64,000 nucleotides of DNA from JBJYIN01 sp046237015 (GTDB lineage Bacteria > Pseudomonadota > Gammaproteobacteria > Enterobacterales > Enterobacteriaceae). The notes under the pieces are model-generated. The model had not been told where the DNA came from and did not search any database. It saw only the letters and a program-made list of their open reading frames with translations. Of the stretch, positions 18,057-26,749 are shown piece by piece. The position numbers and the translations under genes were made by a program. Every line of letters starts with the position of its first letter. Within the stretch, counting starts at the first letter, position 1. The stretch is taken from the NCBI RefSeq assembly GCF_046237015.1, contig NZ_JBJYIN010000008.1:1-64000 (forward strand). The letters are read 5' to 3'.

Positions 18057-18463
18057 TATTTTTTATCCTCATCTTGCAGACGATTATCTGCGATGATTTT
18101 TTCTCGTTGCATGAGTTGCGTGCTGAAACCGACGACGAGCATCACAATAAAAGTGCTGATCGCACAGGATACGACAATGGGGCCGAACTGTTGTTTAAGC
18201 AGTTCGTAATAGCTCATTACGCCCACACCAATAGGGACAAACAGCAATGCCATATAACGGATTAGCAGATGGCAACCGGGCTTTACCCAGGTTGACGGCA
18301 GGATCTGCGAGGCAAGCAGCGCGAACAGAACCAGCATACCAATGATGCTACCGGGGATAGTCAGCGGAAGTAGCGCGGATATCGCATTGCCCGCCAACAG
18401 ACAGAGGTAAATCAATGCGAAAGCGCGTAAATACTGCCAGCACAGAGTGATCGTATTGCGCAT
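18056..18463 (-). CDS. yohJ: LrgA-family membrane protein YohJ
   Basis: The product has 135 residues and four hydrophobic segments. The family motif LLAGNAISALLPLTIPGSIIGML is clear (residues about 22-45), as is LFVPIGVGVMSYYELL. It is the holin-like LrgA partner of YohK, which it precedes with a one-base stop/start overlap. The yohJ-yohK-cdd order is the same as in E. coli. Function in Gram-negatives is not firmly settled. Confidence 0.93.
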   Translation of the reverse strand: MRNTITLCWQYLRAFALIYLCLLAGNAISALLPLTIPGSIIGMLVLFALLASQILPSTWVKPGCHLLIRYMALLFVPIGVGVMSYYELLKQQFGPIVVSCAISTFIVMLVVGFSTQLMQREKIIADNRLQDEDKK

Positions 18464-18586
18464 AGGAAATTCCTGATTAATTGAGTGGCTATCATAACGC
18501 TAATAGAATTAGCGTGCTACAGCTCACAGGTTTTCCGGGCAATATGATGGGCTGGCCGTCTTCTGATACCAACTTGGGGTATAGGA

Positions 18587-19885
18587 TTAATCGTTAAATA
18601 GACTGGCGTTTGCCAGTGCATCACCGATAGCGGTGGTAAGTCGGTGTAATTGTTCGGGATGAATGATGAACGGCGGCATGAGATAGATCAGTTTACCAAA
18701 CGGCCGAATCCAGACACCCTGTTCGACAAAAAAGTGCTGCAACCGCGCCATATTGACAGGTTGGTGCGTTTCAACCACCCCGATCGCGCCCAAAACCCGC
18801 ACACCGGCGACGCGTTCGGATGTGGCGAGCGGCATGAGCGCCTGGCGCAATTGCTGTTCTATCGCACTAACCTGTGCCTGCCAATGATTCGTTGCCAGTA
18901 GCGATAAACTCGCGTTGGCGGCAGCACAGGCGAGTGGGTTACCCATGAATGTCGGGCCGTGCATAAAGCATCCTGCTTCACCATTGCTAATCGTGGTGGC
19001 GATAGCTCTGGTTGTCAGCGTGGCAGATAGTGTCATGTAGCCGCCAGTCAATGCTTTCCCCAGACACATGATATCGGGTGAAATTTTGGCATGCTCACAA
19101 GCGAACAGTTTTCCTGTGCGGCCAAACCCCGTCGCGATTTCATCCGCAATCAATAATACGTGGTATTGATCACACAGTTCGCGAACGTGTCGGAGATAGG
19201 TCGGATGATAAAACCGCATTCCTCCAGCCCCCTGAACAATCGGCTCCAGAATGATCGCGGCAATTTCATGCGATCGTTCGGCTAGCGCATTCCGCAAAGG
19301 AGCGATATCGGCATCTTGCCAATCACTGCCAAAGGAGCACTGTGGTGCAGTGACAAACAAATGATTGGGAAGATAGCCTTGATAAAGGCTATGCATGGAG
19401 TTTTGCGGATCACAAACCGACATCGCGCCGAGCGTATCGCCATGATAACCATGGCGCAGTGTGAGGAAACGCTGCCGTTTTTCACCTCGAGCCTGCCAGT
19501 ACTGTAGTGCCATTTTCATTGCGACTTCAACGGCAACCGATCCTGAGTCAGCGAGGAAAACACACTCTAGTTCAGCGGGAGTCATTGACACGAGCTGGCG
19601 GCAGAGCGCGACAGCGGCAGGATGCGTAATGCCACCAAACATGACGTGTGACATCTGGGAAAGTTGCTGCTGTACCGCCTGATTTATCGCCGGGTGGTTA
19701 TAGCCATGAATGGCAGCCCACCAGGAAGACATGCCATCAATGAGTTTACGCCCATCATCAAGCTGAAGTTCTACGCCAGTCGCCGACACGACGGGATAGC
19801 AGGGAAGTGGTTGTGTCATTGAGGTGTAAGGGTGCCAGATATGGCATCGATCAAATGCTAAATCTTCTGGAGTCATCGAGTTCAT
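18587..19885 (-). CDS. bioA: Adenosylmethionine-8-amino-7-oxononanoate aminotransferase (DAPA synthase)
   Basis: The 432-residue protein is a PLP-dependent class III aminotransferase. It converts KAPA to DAPA using S-adenosylmethionine as amino donor. Hallmarks are DRCHIWHPYTSMTQPLPCYP, FLADSGSVAVEVAMKMALQY, LIADEIATGFGRTGKLFACE and CLGKALTGGYMTLSAT, which holds the PLP lysine. The start at 19885 (MNSMTPEDLAFD) fits the family; the ATG at 19876 is an alternative, and no strong ribosome binding site distinguishes them. Upstream in-frame codons lie in the operator and are rejected. The gene is divergent from bioBFCD across a shared BirA-type operator. Confidence 0.96.
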   Translation of the reverse strand: MNSMTPEDLAFDRCHIWHPYTSMTQPLPCYPVVSATGVELQLDDGRKLIDGMSSWWAAIHGYNHPAINQAVQQQLSQMSHVMFGGITHPAAVALCRQLVSMTPAELECVFLADSGSVAVEVAMKMALQYWQARGEKRQRFLTLRHGYHGDTLGAMSVCDPQNSMHSLYQGYLPNHLFVTAPQCSFGSDWQDADIAPLRNALAERSHEIAAIILEPIVQGAGGMRFYHPTYLRHVRELCDQYHVLLIADEIATGFGRTGKLFACEHAKISPDIMCLGKALTGGYMTLSATLTTRAIATTISNGEAGCFMHGPTFMGNPLACAAANASLSLLATNHWQAQVSAIEQQLRQALMPLATSERVAGVRVLGAIGVVETHQPVNMARLQHFFVEQGVWIRPFGKLIYLMPPFIIHPEQLHRLTTAIGDALANASLFND

Positions 19886-19896
19886 ACTATTTTTTA

Positions 19897-19928
19897 CGTA
19901 AACCAAACTGGATATAATTTGGTTGACA
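19897..19928. promoter_or_regulatory. BirA (biotin repressor) operator between bioA and bioB
   Basis: CGTAAACC (19897-19904), a 16-base spacer and GGTTGACA (19921-19928) reproduce the enterobacterial BirA operator TGTAAACC-N15/16-GGTTTACA with only two differences. A TATAAT (19913-19918) lies inside the spacer, so repressor binding would occlude the promoter. The site is centred between the divergent bioA and bioB starts. Confidence 0.88.
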
Positions 19929-19981
19929 GTATATCGGGTAGATTTAAACTGGCGAAACAATTTTATTTTGGAGACGCCGTG

Positions 19982-21019
19982 ATGGCTGACCGCATTTACT
20001 GGACGCTTGAGCAAGCAAAGGATCTTTTTAATAAACCATTTCTGGAACTGATGTTTGAGGCTCAGCAGGTCCACCGTCAGCATTTTGACCCTCGTCAGGT
20101 GCAGGTTAGTACACTGCTATCGATAAAAACTGGCGCTTGCCCGGAAGATTGTAAGTATTGTCCACAAAGCTCGCGTTATCGGACAGGCATTGAAACCGAG
20201 CGGCTGATGCAGGTGGAACAAGTGCTGGAATCAGCACGTCAGGCAAAAGCCGCCGGTTCGACCCGTTTTTGTATGGGGGCCGCGTGGAAAAACCCGCATG
20301 AGCGCGATATGCCTTATCTGGAGCAGATGGTCCAGGGGGTTAAGGAACTGGGTATGGAAACCTGTATGACGCTTGGGACGTTGAGTGGCGATCAGGCGGA
20401 GAGACTCGCCTCGGCGGGGCTGGATTTCTATAACCACAATCTGGATACCTCCCCAGAGTTCTACGGCAATATCATCACGACGCGCAGTTATCAGGAACGC
20501 CTGGATACGCTGGGGAAAGTACGACATGCCGGGATTAAAGTCTGCTCGGGCGGTATTGTCGGGCTGGGCGAAACGGTACGAGACAGAGCCGGACTCTTGG
20601 TACAGTTGGCTAACCTGCCCAAGCCGCCGGAAAGTGTGCCGATTAATATGCTGGTCAAGGTGAAGGGAACGCCTTTAGCCGATAACGATGACGTTGATCC
20701 GTTTGATTTTATCCGCACCATTGCCGTCGCGCGCATCATGATGCCATCGTCTTACGTGCGACTATCGGCAGGGCGTGAACAGATGAGTGAACAAACGCAA
20801 GCCATGTGTTTTATGGCGGGCGCTAACTCCATTTTCTATGGCTGCAAACTGCTGACCACACCGAATCCGAAAGAAGACAAAGATGTGATGTTGTTCCGCA
20901 AACTCGGGCTGAATCCGCAGCAGACCGAAGTTGAGTACGGTGATAACCAACAGCAGGCGCGGTTGGTGAATCAATTGACCCACGGTGATAGCGAGCAGTT
21001 TTACAATGCGGCGGTTTAA
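19982..21019 (+). CDS. bioB: Biotin synthase
   Basis: The product has 345 residues, a radical SAM enzyme that inserts sulfur into dethiobiotin to make biotin. The radical [4Fe-4S] motif CPEDCKYC is present, with FCMGAAWKNPHERDM and the C-terminal YVRLSAGREQM typical of BioB; the latter region holds the Arg ligand of the auxiliary [2Fe-2S] cluster. The start at 19982 is supported by GGAG at 19970-19973. First gene of the bioBFCD operon. Confidence 0.97.
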   Translation: MADRIYWTLEQAKDLFNKPFLELMFEAQQVHRQHFDPRQVQVSTLLSIKTGACPEDCKYCPQSSRYRTGIETERLMQVEQVLESARQAKAAGSTRFCMGAAWKNPHERDMPYLEQMVQGVKELGMETCMTLGTLSGDQAERLASAGLDFYNHNLDTSPEFYGNIITTRSYQERLDTLGKVRHAGIKVCSGGIVGLGETVRDRAGLLVQLANLPKPPESVPINMLVKVKGTPLADNDDVDPFDFIRTIAVARIMMPSSYVRLSAGREQMSEQTQAMCFMAGANSIFYGCKLLTTPNPKEDKDVMLFRKLGLNPQQTEVEYGDNQQQARLVNQLTHGDSEQFYNAAV

Positions 21020-21085
21020 GATCGTGTGTTTGTCTAAAGCTGAATCATCCGTACAGAAAAGTAAGATAACGCGGAGCCCGGTACG

Positions 21086-22234
21086 ATGAGTTGGCAAGCA
21101 CGCATTGCGCAGGCGTTGACGCAACGGCAACAGGACGATGCATACCGTTGGCGGCAGGTTAATCAGGGTGGAAATGGACGCTGGCTGGTGCAGGATGAAC
21201 GCCGTTATCTGAATTTTTCCAGTAATGATTATCTGGGGTTGAGCCATCATCCAGAGATCATTCGTGCCTGGCAGCAGGGCGCGGAGCGGTACGGTATTGG
21301 CAGCGGCGGTTCGGGTCATGTGACAGGCTATACCGATGCACATGCCACACTGGAAGCGCAACTGGCCGACTGGCTGGGCTATCCACGAGCGATATTATTG
21401 ATTTCCGGCTACGCGGCGAATCAGGCGATTATCGCTGCGTTAATGCAAGCGGGTGACCGGATTCTGGCCGATAAATTGAGCCATGCCTCATTATTAGAGG
21501 CGGCAGTACATTCACCTGCGACACTGCGGCGCTTTTCGCATAATCAGGCGGAGAGTCTGCAACAATTGCTGGAAAAGCCAGAAGACGGTCAAACGCTGGT
21601 GGTGACCGAAGGTGTCTTCAGCATGGATGGCGATAGTGCGCCATTAGCGCAACTGTATGCGCAATCGAAAGCGCACGATGCGCTACTGATGGTGGATGAT
21701 GCCCACGGCATTGGTGTTTTCGGAGAGGCAGGGCGAGGAAGTTGCTGGCAGCAGGGTGTCAAACCCGATCTGTTAGTGGTGACATTCGGTAAGGCATTTG
21801 GTGTCAGTGGGGCAGCGGTGTTATGCGATGAGCCTCTCGCTGAATATTTCTTGCAGTTCGCCCGTCATCTGATTTACAGCACGGCGATGCCAGCAGCTCA
21901 AGCCTGTGCGCTCAGTGCCGCGCTAAACTGTATTCGCAACGAACAGGAACGGCGGGATGCGTTACAGCGTAATATTGCGCAGTTCCGGGCCGGCTTTTCT
22001 ACTGCGTCGTACCAACTGATGAACTCATCAAGTGCTATCCAGCCTCTGGTGGTAGGTGATAATGCCCGGGCGCTTGCCCTCATGGCGGCACTGCGAGAAC
22101 AGAATCTTTGGGTTAGCGCGATGCGTCCTCCCACCGTCCCCCCGGGCAGTGCGCGATTGCGTATTACGCTAACGGCGTCTCATCAACCGGAAGATATCGA
22201 GCAATTGCTGGCGGCGATCCATCATGTCTGTTGA
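21086..22234 (+). CDS. bioF: 8-amino-7-oxononanoate synthase
   Basis: The product has 382 residues, a PLP-dependent alpha-oxoamine synthase. It condenses pimeloyl-ACP with L-alanine to give KAPA. NFSSNDYLGLSHHPEIIRAW, GIGSGGSGHVTGYTDAHATL, MVDDAHGIGVFGEAGRG and VTFGKAFGVSGAAV (PLP lysine) are diagnostic. It follows bioB by 66 bases and overlaps bioC by 11 bases. Confidence 0.97.
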   Translation: MSWQARIAQALTQRQQDDAYRWRQVNQGGNGRWLVQDERRYLNFSSNDYLGLSHHPEIIRAWQQGAERYGIGSGGSGHVTGYTDAHATLEAQLADWLGYPRAILLISGYAANQAIIAALMQAGDRILADKLSHASLLEAAVHSPATLRRFSHNQAESLQQLLEKPEDGQTLVVTEGVFSMDGDSAPLAQLYAQSKAHDALLMVDDAHGIGVFGEAGRGSCWQQGVKPDLLVVTFGKAFGVSGAAVLCDEPLAEYFLQFARHLIYSTAMPAAQACALSAALNCIRNEQERRDALQRNIAQFRAGFSTASYQLMNSSSAIQPLVVGDNARALALMAALREQNLWVSAMRPPTVPPGSARLRITLTASHQPEDIEQLLAAIHHVC

Positions 22235-22985
22235 CCAAGATCACAAGCAGGCGATTGCACGAGCGTTTGGCCGGGCGGCTACGGGTTACGATCGTTTTGC
22301 TGAATTACAACGTACCACAGGTAAACGCTTGCTCGATTTTATCCCACCACAGACGGGGAAACAGGTGCTTGATGCCGGTTGCGGGACGGGGTACTTCAGT
22401 CGCTATTGGCAGCAGCAGGGAAAACAGGTAACGGCGCTGGATCTTTCTCCGGCGATGTTAGCGTATGCCAATGAGCAACAGGTCGCCGAACATTATGTGC
22501 AAGGCGATATCGAGAGCCTGCCGTTGGAAACGGGTTGTGTAGATATGAGCTACAGCAATTTAGCGGTGCAGTGGTGTGATGATTTGCCCCAGGCGTTGGC
22601 CGAGCTGTATCGCGTTACGCGTTCAAACGGCGTTATCGCTTTTTCTACGCTAGCGGCGGGATCGTTGAAAGAACTGTCACAAGCCTGGTTGCAGTTGGAT
22701 GGCACGCATCGGGTCAACTCTTTCCTCACGCCTGATGTAATAGAGGCGGCGTGTCAGCCATATCGCTATCAACTTCACCGTGAGCATGTCACCTGCTATT
22801 TCCCAAGTGTATTCGAGTTGATGAAGTCGTTGAAAGGCATTGGCGCGACCTGGTTGCATCAGGGGCGAACCCCTGGGTTGTTGAGTCGCACCCGGCTGAA
22901 CCGTTTATCAACGCTTTACCCATACCATTCCGAAGGGTACCCACTTACCTATCAATTAATTTATGGAGTGATTTATCGTGATTAA
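22224..22985 (+). CDS. bioC: Malonyl-ACP O-methyltransferase
   Basis: The product has 253 residues, a class I SAM methyltransferase. It methylates malonyl-ACP so that the fatty acid machinery can build the pimeloyl chain. The SAM-binding motif VLDAGCGTGYFSRYW is present, with the BioC-type N-terminus AIARAFGRAATGYDRFAELQ. The ATG lies inside bioF, and the 3' end overlaps bioD by 8 bases, showing tight translational coupling. Confidence 0.96.
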   Translation: MSVDQDHKQAIARAFGRAATGYDRFAELQRTTGKRLLDFIPPQTGKQVLDAGCGTGYFSRYWQQQGKQVTALDLSPAMLAYANEQQVAEHYVQGDIESLPLETGCVDMSYSNLAVQWCDDLPQALAELYRVTRSNGVIAFSTLAAGSLKELSQAWLQLDGTHRVNSFLTPDVIEAACQPYRYQLHREHVTCYFPSVFELMKSLKGIGATWLHQGRTPGLLSRTRLNRLSTLYPYHSEGYPLTYQLIYGVIYRD

Positions 22986-23655
22986 GCGCTGGTTCGTCAC
23001 CGGTACCGATACCGAGGTCGGCAAAACGATAGCCAGTTGCGCGTTGTTGCAGGCGGCAAATCATGCCGGATATCGTACGGTTGGCTATAAACCTGTGGCA
23101 TCTGGTAGCGAGCTCACGCCAGAGGGCGTTCGTAATAGCGATGCGCTGGCCCTTCAGGCTAACAGCAGTGTCTCGCTTGATTATCAGGCAGTGAATCCGA
23201 TGGCATTTGTGGAGCCAACGTCACCGCACATTGTCAGTAGAGAAGAACGGCGGCCAATTCATTTGTCTGAGCTATCTTCTGGGCTTCGCGCGTTGGAAAC
23301 GCGAGCGGATTGGGTGTTGGTGGAAGGGGCAGGGGGATGGTTTACGCCGCTGTCGGAGCAAGAAACGTTTGCCGATTGGGTCAATCAGGAACAACTGCCG
23401 GTTATTCTGGTGGTGGGGATCAAATTAGGTTGCATAAATCATGCGTTACTGACTGCCAATGTGATTGCACATTCAGGATTGCGGCTGGCCGGTTGGATCG
23501 CGAACGATATTATCCGACCGGGAAAACGACATCAGGAATACCTAAACTATCTACAGCATCATCTCTCTGCGCCAATGTTGGGCGAAATTCCCCATTTGGG
23601 TGCGCCGCAGCGGCATAATTTGGGGCAGTATATTGATTTGTCTCGTTTGGGCTAA
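22978..23655 (+). CDS. bioD: Dethiobiotin synthetase
   Basis: The product has 225 residues. It is an ATP-dependent carboxylase that closes the ureido ring of dethiobiotin from DAPA and CO2. The P-loop is GTDTEVGKTIASC, followed by YKPVASGS and VEGAGGWFTPLS. The only sensible start is the GTG at 22978, which overlaps the bioC stop region. It is the last gene of the operon, and no strong terminator was seen after it. Confidence 0.96.
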   Translation: MIKRWFVTGTDTEVGKTIASCALLQAANHAGYRTVGYKPVASGSELTPEGVRNSDALALQANSSVSLDYQAVNPMAFVEPTSPHIVSREERRPIHLSELSSGLRALETRADWVLVEGAGGWFTPLSEQETFADWVNQEQLPVILVVGIKLGCINHALLTANVIAHSGLRLAGWIANDIIRPGKRHQEYLNYLQHHLSAPMLGEIPHLGAPQRHNLGQYIDLSRLG

Positions 23656-23790
23656 TGATTGTTTTTAGTATTTTTCAATCTAATACTTATAAGATAAATC
23701 GCACAAAGAGTGGGAAAAAAATCCATATTCATGGCGATATAGGATAAAGCGGGTATTTCTACAACTCAGGGGGGATGCGGGGTTGTGGGA

Positions 23791-23815
23791 GTTATCCACC
23801 ATTTCTGTGGATAAC
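23791..23815. promoter_or_regulatory. Pair of inverted DnaA boxes upstream of uvrB
   Basis: TTATCCACC (23792-23800) and TGTGGATAA (23806-23814) are one near-perfect and one perfect DnaA box (consensus TTATCCACA). They are arranged as a 9-bp inverted repeat, GTTATCCAC/GTGGATAAC, with a 7-base spacer. A DnaA box upstream of uvrB has been described in E. coli, so a conserved regulatory role is plausible. Confidence 0.65.
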
Positions 23816-24111
23816 TGTGTGCATTAGAGATAGAAAAATCACGTCAGACGAGAGCGGGCGCGGGTTGACGGCAGGTTGACGCTATTCTCCGCTTTTTAGA
23901 TAATTTATTCAAAATCATAATGTTAATTAAAATCAAGTTTCTTTTTTATGCCTAATGTCGAGCTGCATGAATTAGCAACATAAGTAACGCCCACACGTTA
24001 AAAAAAAGGTGAAATTGGGGATAAATAGGGATGATATCTTCTGGCAGAACGGCGATGAATGTGCTAGCCAATTGCTTTGCTTAATCATTATCCAATAGCG
24101 GAATAATTTCC

Positions 24112-24139
24112 TTGATGCTGTTTTTATATCCAGTATTAT
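24112..24139 (+). promoter_or_regulatory. uvrB: uvrB promoter with LexA (SOS) box in the -35/-10 spacer
   Basis: TTGATG (24112-24117, -35) and TATTAT (24134-24139, -10) are separated by 16 bases. The spacer is CTGTTTTTATATCCAG (24118-24133), a LexA box of the CTG-N10-CAG type that closely resembles the E. coli uvrB SOS box. LexA binding would block RNA polymerase directly. Confidence 0.88.
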
Positions 24140-24291
24140 GTGGGTGGTAAAATCCACGTTAGGTTCCCATAATAATCAGCGTGGAAAGACATCACCCTAT
24201 CCCATAGATTGTAAAATACAGGCTGATTCTGTTCAAACCGTCCCATCCGCTTGCCATGGGCAACCAGGCATGATGAGTAGCGTAGTTAACT

Positions 24292-26304
24292 ATGAGTAAA
24301 GTCTTTAAACTGAAGTCCGATTTTAAACCCGCGGGCGATCAACCCGAGGCCATCCGTCGCCTGGAAGAGGGGCTGGAGGATGGGTTAGCGCATCAGACGC
24401 TGCTTGGCGTGACGGGGTCCGGTAAAACGTTCACTATCGCCAATGTTATTGCTGATTTAAATCGTCCAACCATGATTCTGGCGCCGAACAAGACGCTGGC
24501 GGCACAGCTTTACGGTGAGATGAAGGCCTTTTTCCCGGATAACGCGGTGGAATACTTTGTCTCGTATTACGATTACTACCAGCCAGAGGCGTATGTTCCC
24601 AGTTCCGATACGTTTATCGAGAAAGATGCGTCAGTGAACGAACATATTGAACAGATGCGCCTTTCTGCGACCAAAGCACTGTTGGAGCGAAAAGATGTGG
24701 TGGTGGTCGCTTCGGTTTCCGCTATTTACGGTTTGGGCGATCCCGATCTTTATTTGAAAATGATGCTGCACCTGACACAAGGTATGTTGATTGACCAACG
24801 CGCGATCTTGCGGCGGTTGGCTGAGCTGCAATATACGCGCAATGATCAGGTATTTCAGCGCGGTACGTTTCGCGTGCGTGGGGAGGTGATCGATATATTC
24901 CCCGCCGAATCGGATGATATCGCGTTGCGTGTCGAATTGTTCGATGAGGAAGTCGAACGGCTATCGTTATTTGATCCGCTGACGGGGCATGTTGTTCAGA
25001 CGATGCCGCGCTATACCATTTACCCGAAAACGCACTACGTGACGCCGCGAGAGCGTATTTTGCAGGCAATGGAAGATATTAAGGTTGAGCTGGCCGAGCG
25101 TAGAAAGGTGTTGTTGGCGAACGATAAGCTGGTGGAAGAGCAGCGACTGAGTCAGCGCACGCAGTTTGATCTGGAGATGATGAACGAACTGGGCTATTGC
25201 TCCGGTATTGAAAACTATTCACGTTTTCTGTCTGGTCGCGGGCCCGGCGAGCCTCCGCCGACCTTGTTTGATTATCTGCCTGCCGACGGGTTGCTGGTCG
25301 TGGATGAATCACACGTGACCATACCGCAAATTGGCGGAATGTATCGTGGCGATCGGGCGCGTAAAGAAACGCTGGTTGAATATGGTTTCCGGCTACCGTC
25401 GGCGCTGGATAACCGGCCAATGAAATTCGAAGAGTTTGAGGCACTGGCTCCGCAGACGATTTACGTTTCTGCAACGCCAGGAAACTATGAATTGGAGAAA
25501 TCGGGTAGTGAGGTGATCGATCAGGTTGTGCGTCCGACTGGCCTGCTGGACCCGATACTTGAAGTTCGCCCGGTTGCTACACAGGTCGATGATTTATTGT
25601 CTGAAATTCGTCAGCGAGCGGCGGTAAATGAGCGGGTATTGGTGACGACGCTCACCAAACGAATGGCCGAGGATTTAACGGAATATCTTGAGGAGCATGG
25701 GGAACGCGTCCGTTATCTGCATTCGGATATTGATACCGTTGAGCGAGTGGAAATCATTCGCGATCTGCGGCTTGGCGAATTTGATGTGCTGGTGGGGATC
25801 AACCTGCTACGAGAAGGTCTGGATATGCCAGAAGTCTCGCTGGTGGCGATTCTGGATGCAGACAAGGAAGGCTTCTTGCGTTCAGAACGATCGCTGATCC
25901 AGACGATTGGTCGTGCGGCGCGGAACCTCAAAGGAAAAGCGATTTTGTATGGCGATAAAATTACGCCGTCAATGGCGCGAGCAATTAGCGAGACTGAACG
26001 TCGTCGTGAAAAGCAACAGGCCTACAACCTGAAACATGGCATTGTACCGCAAGGGCTGAACAAGAAAATTGCCGACATTTTGCAGCTTGGTCAACCGAGT
26101 AACGGAAGAGGCAAAGGACGCAGTAAGAAAGCGGCCGAACCTTCAGCCAGTTATGGATTAATGACGCCAAAAGCGTTGGAACAAAAGATTCGTGAGCTTG
26201 AAAGTAAAATGATGACGCATGCGCAGAATCTGGAGTTTGAGGAAGCGGCCAGCCTGCGTGACGAAGTTCAGGCGCTACGGGCTCAATTTATTGCTGTGTC
26301 TTGA
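24292..26304 (+). CDS. uvrB: Excinuclease ABC subunit B
   Basis: The product has 670 residues. UvrB verifies DNA damage handed over by UvrA and recruits UvrC for incision in nucleotide excision repair. Seen in order: Walker A GVTGSGKTFT (about 39-48), the beta-hairpin region YYDYYQPEAYVPSSDTFIEK (about 92-111), the DESH box VVDESHVTIPQIGGMY, helicase motifs ATPGNYELEK and LLREGLDMPE, motif VI QTIGRAARN, and a C-terminal UVR domain (about 630-665) that binds UvrC. The upstream LexA box makes it an SOS gene. Confidence 0.98.
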   Translation: MSKVFKLKSDFKPAGDQPEAIRRLEEGLEDGLAHQTLLGVTGSGKTFTIANVIADLNRPTMILAPNKTLAAQLYGEMKAFFPDNAVEYFVSYYDYYQPEAYVPSSDTFIEKDASVNEHIEQMRLSATKALLERKDVVVVASVSAIYGLGDPDLYLKMMLHLTQGMLIDQRAILRRLAELQYTRNDQVFQRGTFRVRGEVIDIFPAESDDIALRVELFDEEVERLSLFDPLTGHVVQTMPRYTIYPKTHYVTPRERILQAMEDIKVELAERRKVLLANDKLVEEQRLSQRTQFDLEMMNELGYCSGIENYSRFLSGRGPGEPPPTLFDYLPADGLLVVDESHVTIPQIGGMYRGDRARKETLVEYGFRLPSALDNRPMKFEEFEALAPQTIYVSATPGNYELEKSGSEVIDQVVRPTGLLDPILEVRPVATQVDDLLSEIRQRAAVNERVLVTTLTKRMAEDLTEYLEEHGERVRYLHSDIDTVERVEIIRDLRLGEFDVLVGINLLREGLDMPEVSLVAILDADKEGFLRSERSLIQTIGRAARNLKGKAILYGDKITPSMARAISETERRREKQQAYNLKHGIVPQGLNKKIADILQLGQPSNGRGKGRSKKAAEPSASYGLMTPKALEQKIRELESKMMTHAQNLEFEEAASLRDEVQALRAQFIAVS

Positions 26305-26317
26305 TGGAGGGGAAACG

Positions 26318-26749
26318 ATGGATATCACGATACCTGGCGTAGACGTCTTGTTTGTGGCAGGTTTTGGCCCAATAGCCAACTCCTCGACGGCTAGCGCGGC
26401 ATTTTACGTTGATACATTGCGTTTGCCATTGAAACCGATGGCTGAGAATCCTGATTATCTGGTAACGGACGCGTTGGAGGGGGTAAAACACTTTGCCGTA
26501 TGGCCGCTGGAACAGGCTAGCGAATCTTGCTTTGGGCAGAAAACATGGCCATCCACGTTGCCAGTGCCGCAGAGTTGGCTGGAGTTTGATGTGGCGGATA
26601 TGGCGCAAGCCACGCAGGCGATTAAGGCCCATGGCTATACGCTGCTGGTCGATAATCGATTGGAGCCTTGGGGGCAGCGTGTCACTCGTTTCCTGAGTCC
26701 TGAAGGCATGCTGGTGGCTGTCACGCACACGCCCTGGCTACGACAATAA
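26318..26749 (+). CDS. VOC-superfamily (glyoxalase/bleomycin-resistance fold) protein
   Basis: The product has 143 residues starting MDITIPGVDVLFVAGFGPI. The ATG at 26318 is preceded by GGAGGGGAA and lies 13 bases after uvrB. The pattern of paired beta-alpha-beta units (SAAFYVDTLRLPLKPM near the N-terminus and VTRFLSPEGMLVAVTHTPW at the C-terminus) fits the vicinal-oxygen-chelate fold. Members are metal-dependent lyases, dioxygenases or drug-binding proteins; a metal triad is not obvious, so no activity is assigned. It may be read through from uvrB and hence SOS-linked. Its TAA directly abuts the ybhK stop on the other strand, with zero bases between. Confidence 0.75.
   Translation: MDITIPGVDVLFVAGFGPIANSSTASAAFYVDTLRLPLKPMAENPDYLVTDALEGVKHFAVWPLEQASESCFGQKTWPSTLPVPQSWLEFDVADMAQATQAIKAHGYTLLVDNRLEPWGQRVTRFLSPEGMLVAVTHTPWLRQ

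Larger units (their letters stand above)
23656..24291. other. bioD-uvrB intergenic region (636 bases)
   Basis: The region is AT-rich and contains no convincing reading frame. It holds a pair of inverted DnaA boxes (23791-23815) and the LexA-controlled uvrB promoter (24112-24139), listed separately. The 150 bases between that promoter and the uvrB start contain no further recognised element. Confidence 0.6.

Noticed and set aside
18498..18514. 7-bp palindrome CGCTAAT/ATTAGCG as a bioA terminator
   Set aside because: It has no T-tract in either direction and lies about 70 bases from the bioA stop; the function is undecided.
20762..21361. 199-codon minus-strand frame
   Set aside because: Antisense to the end of bioB and the start of bioF; composition is typical of a shadow frame.
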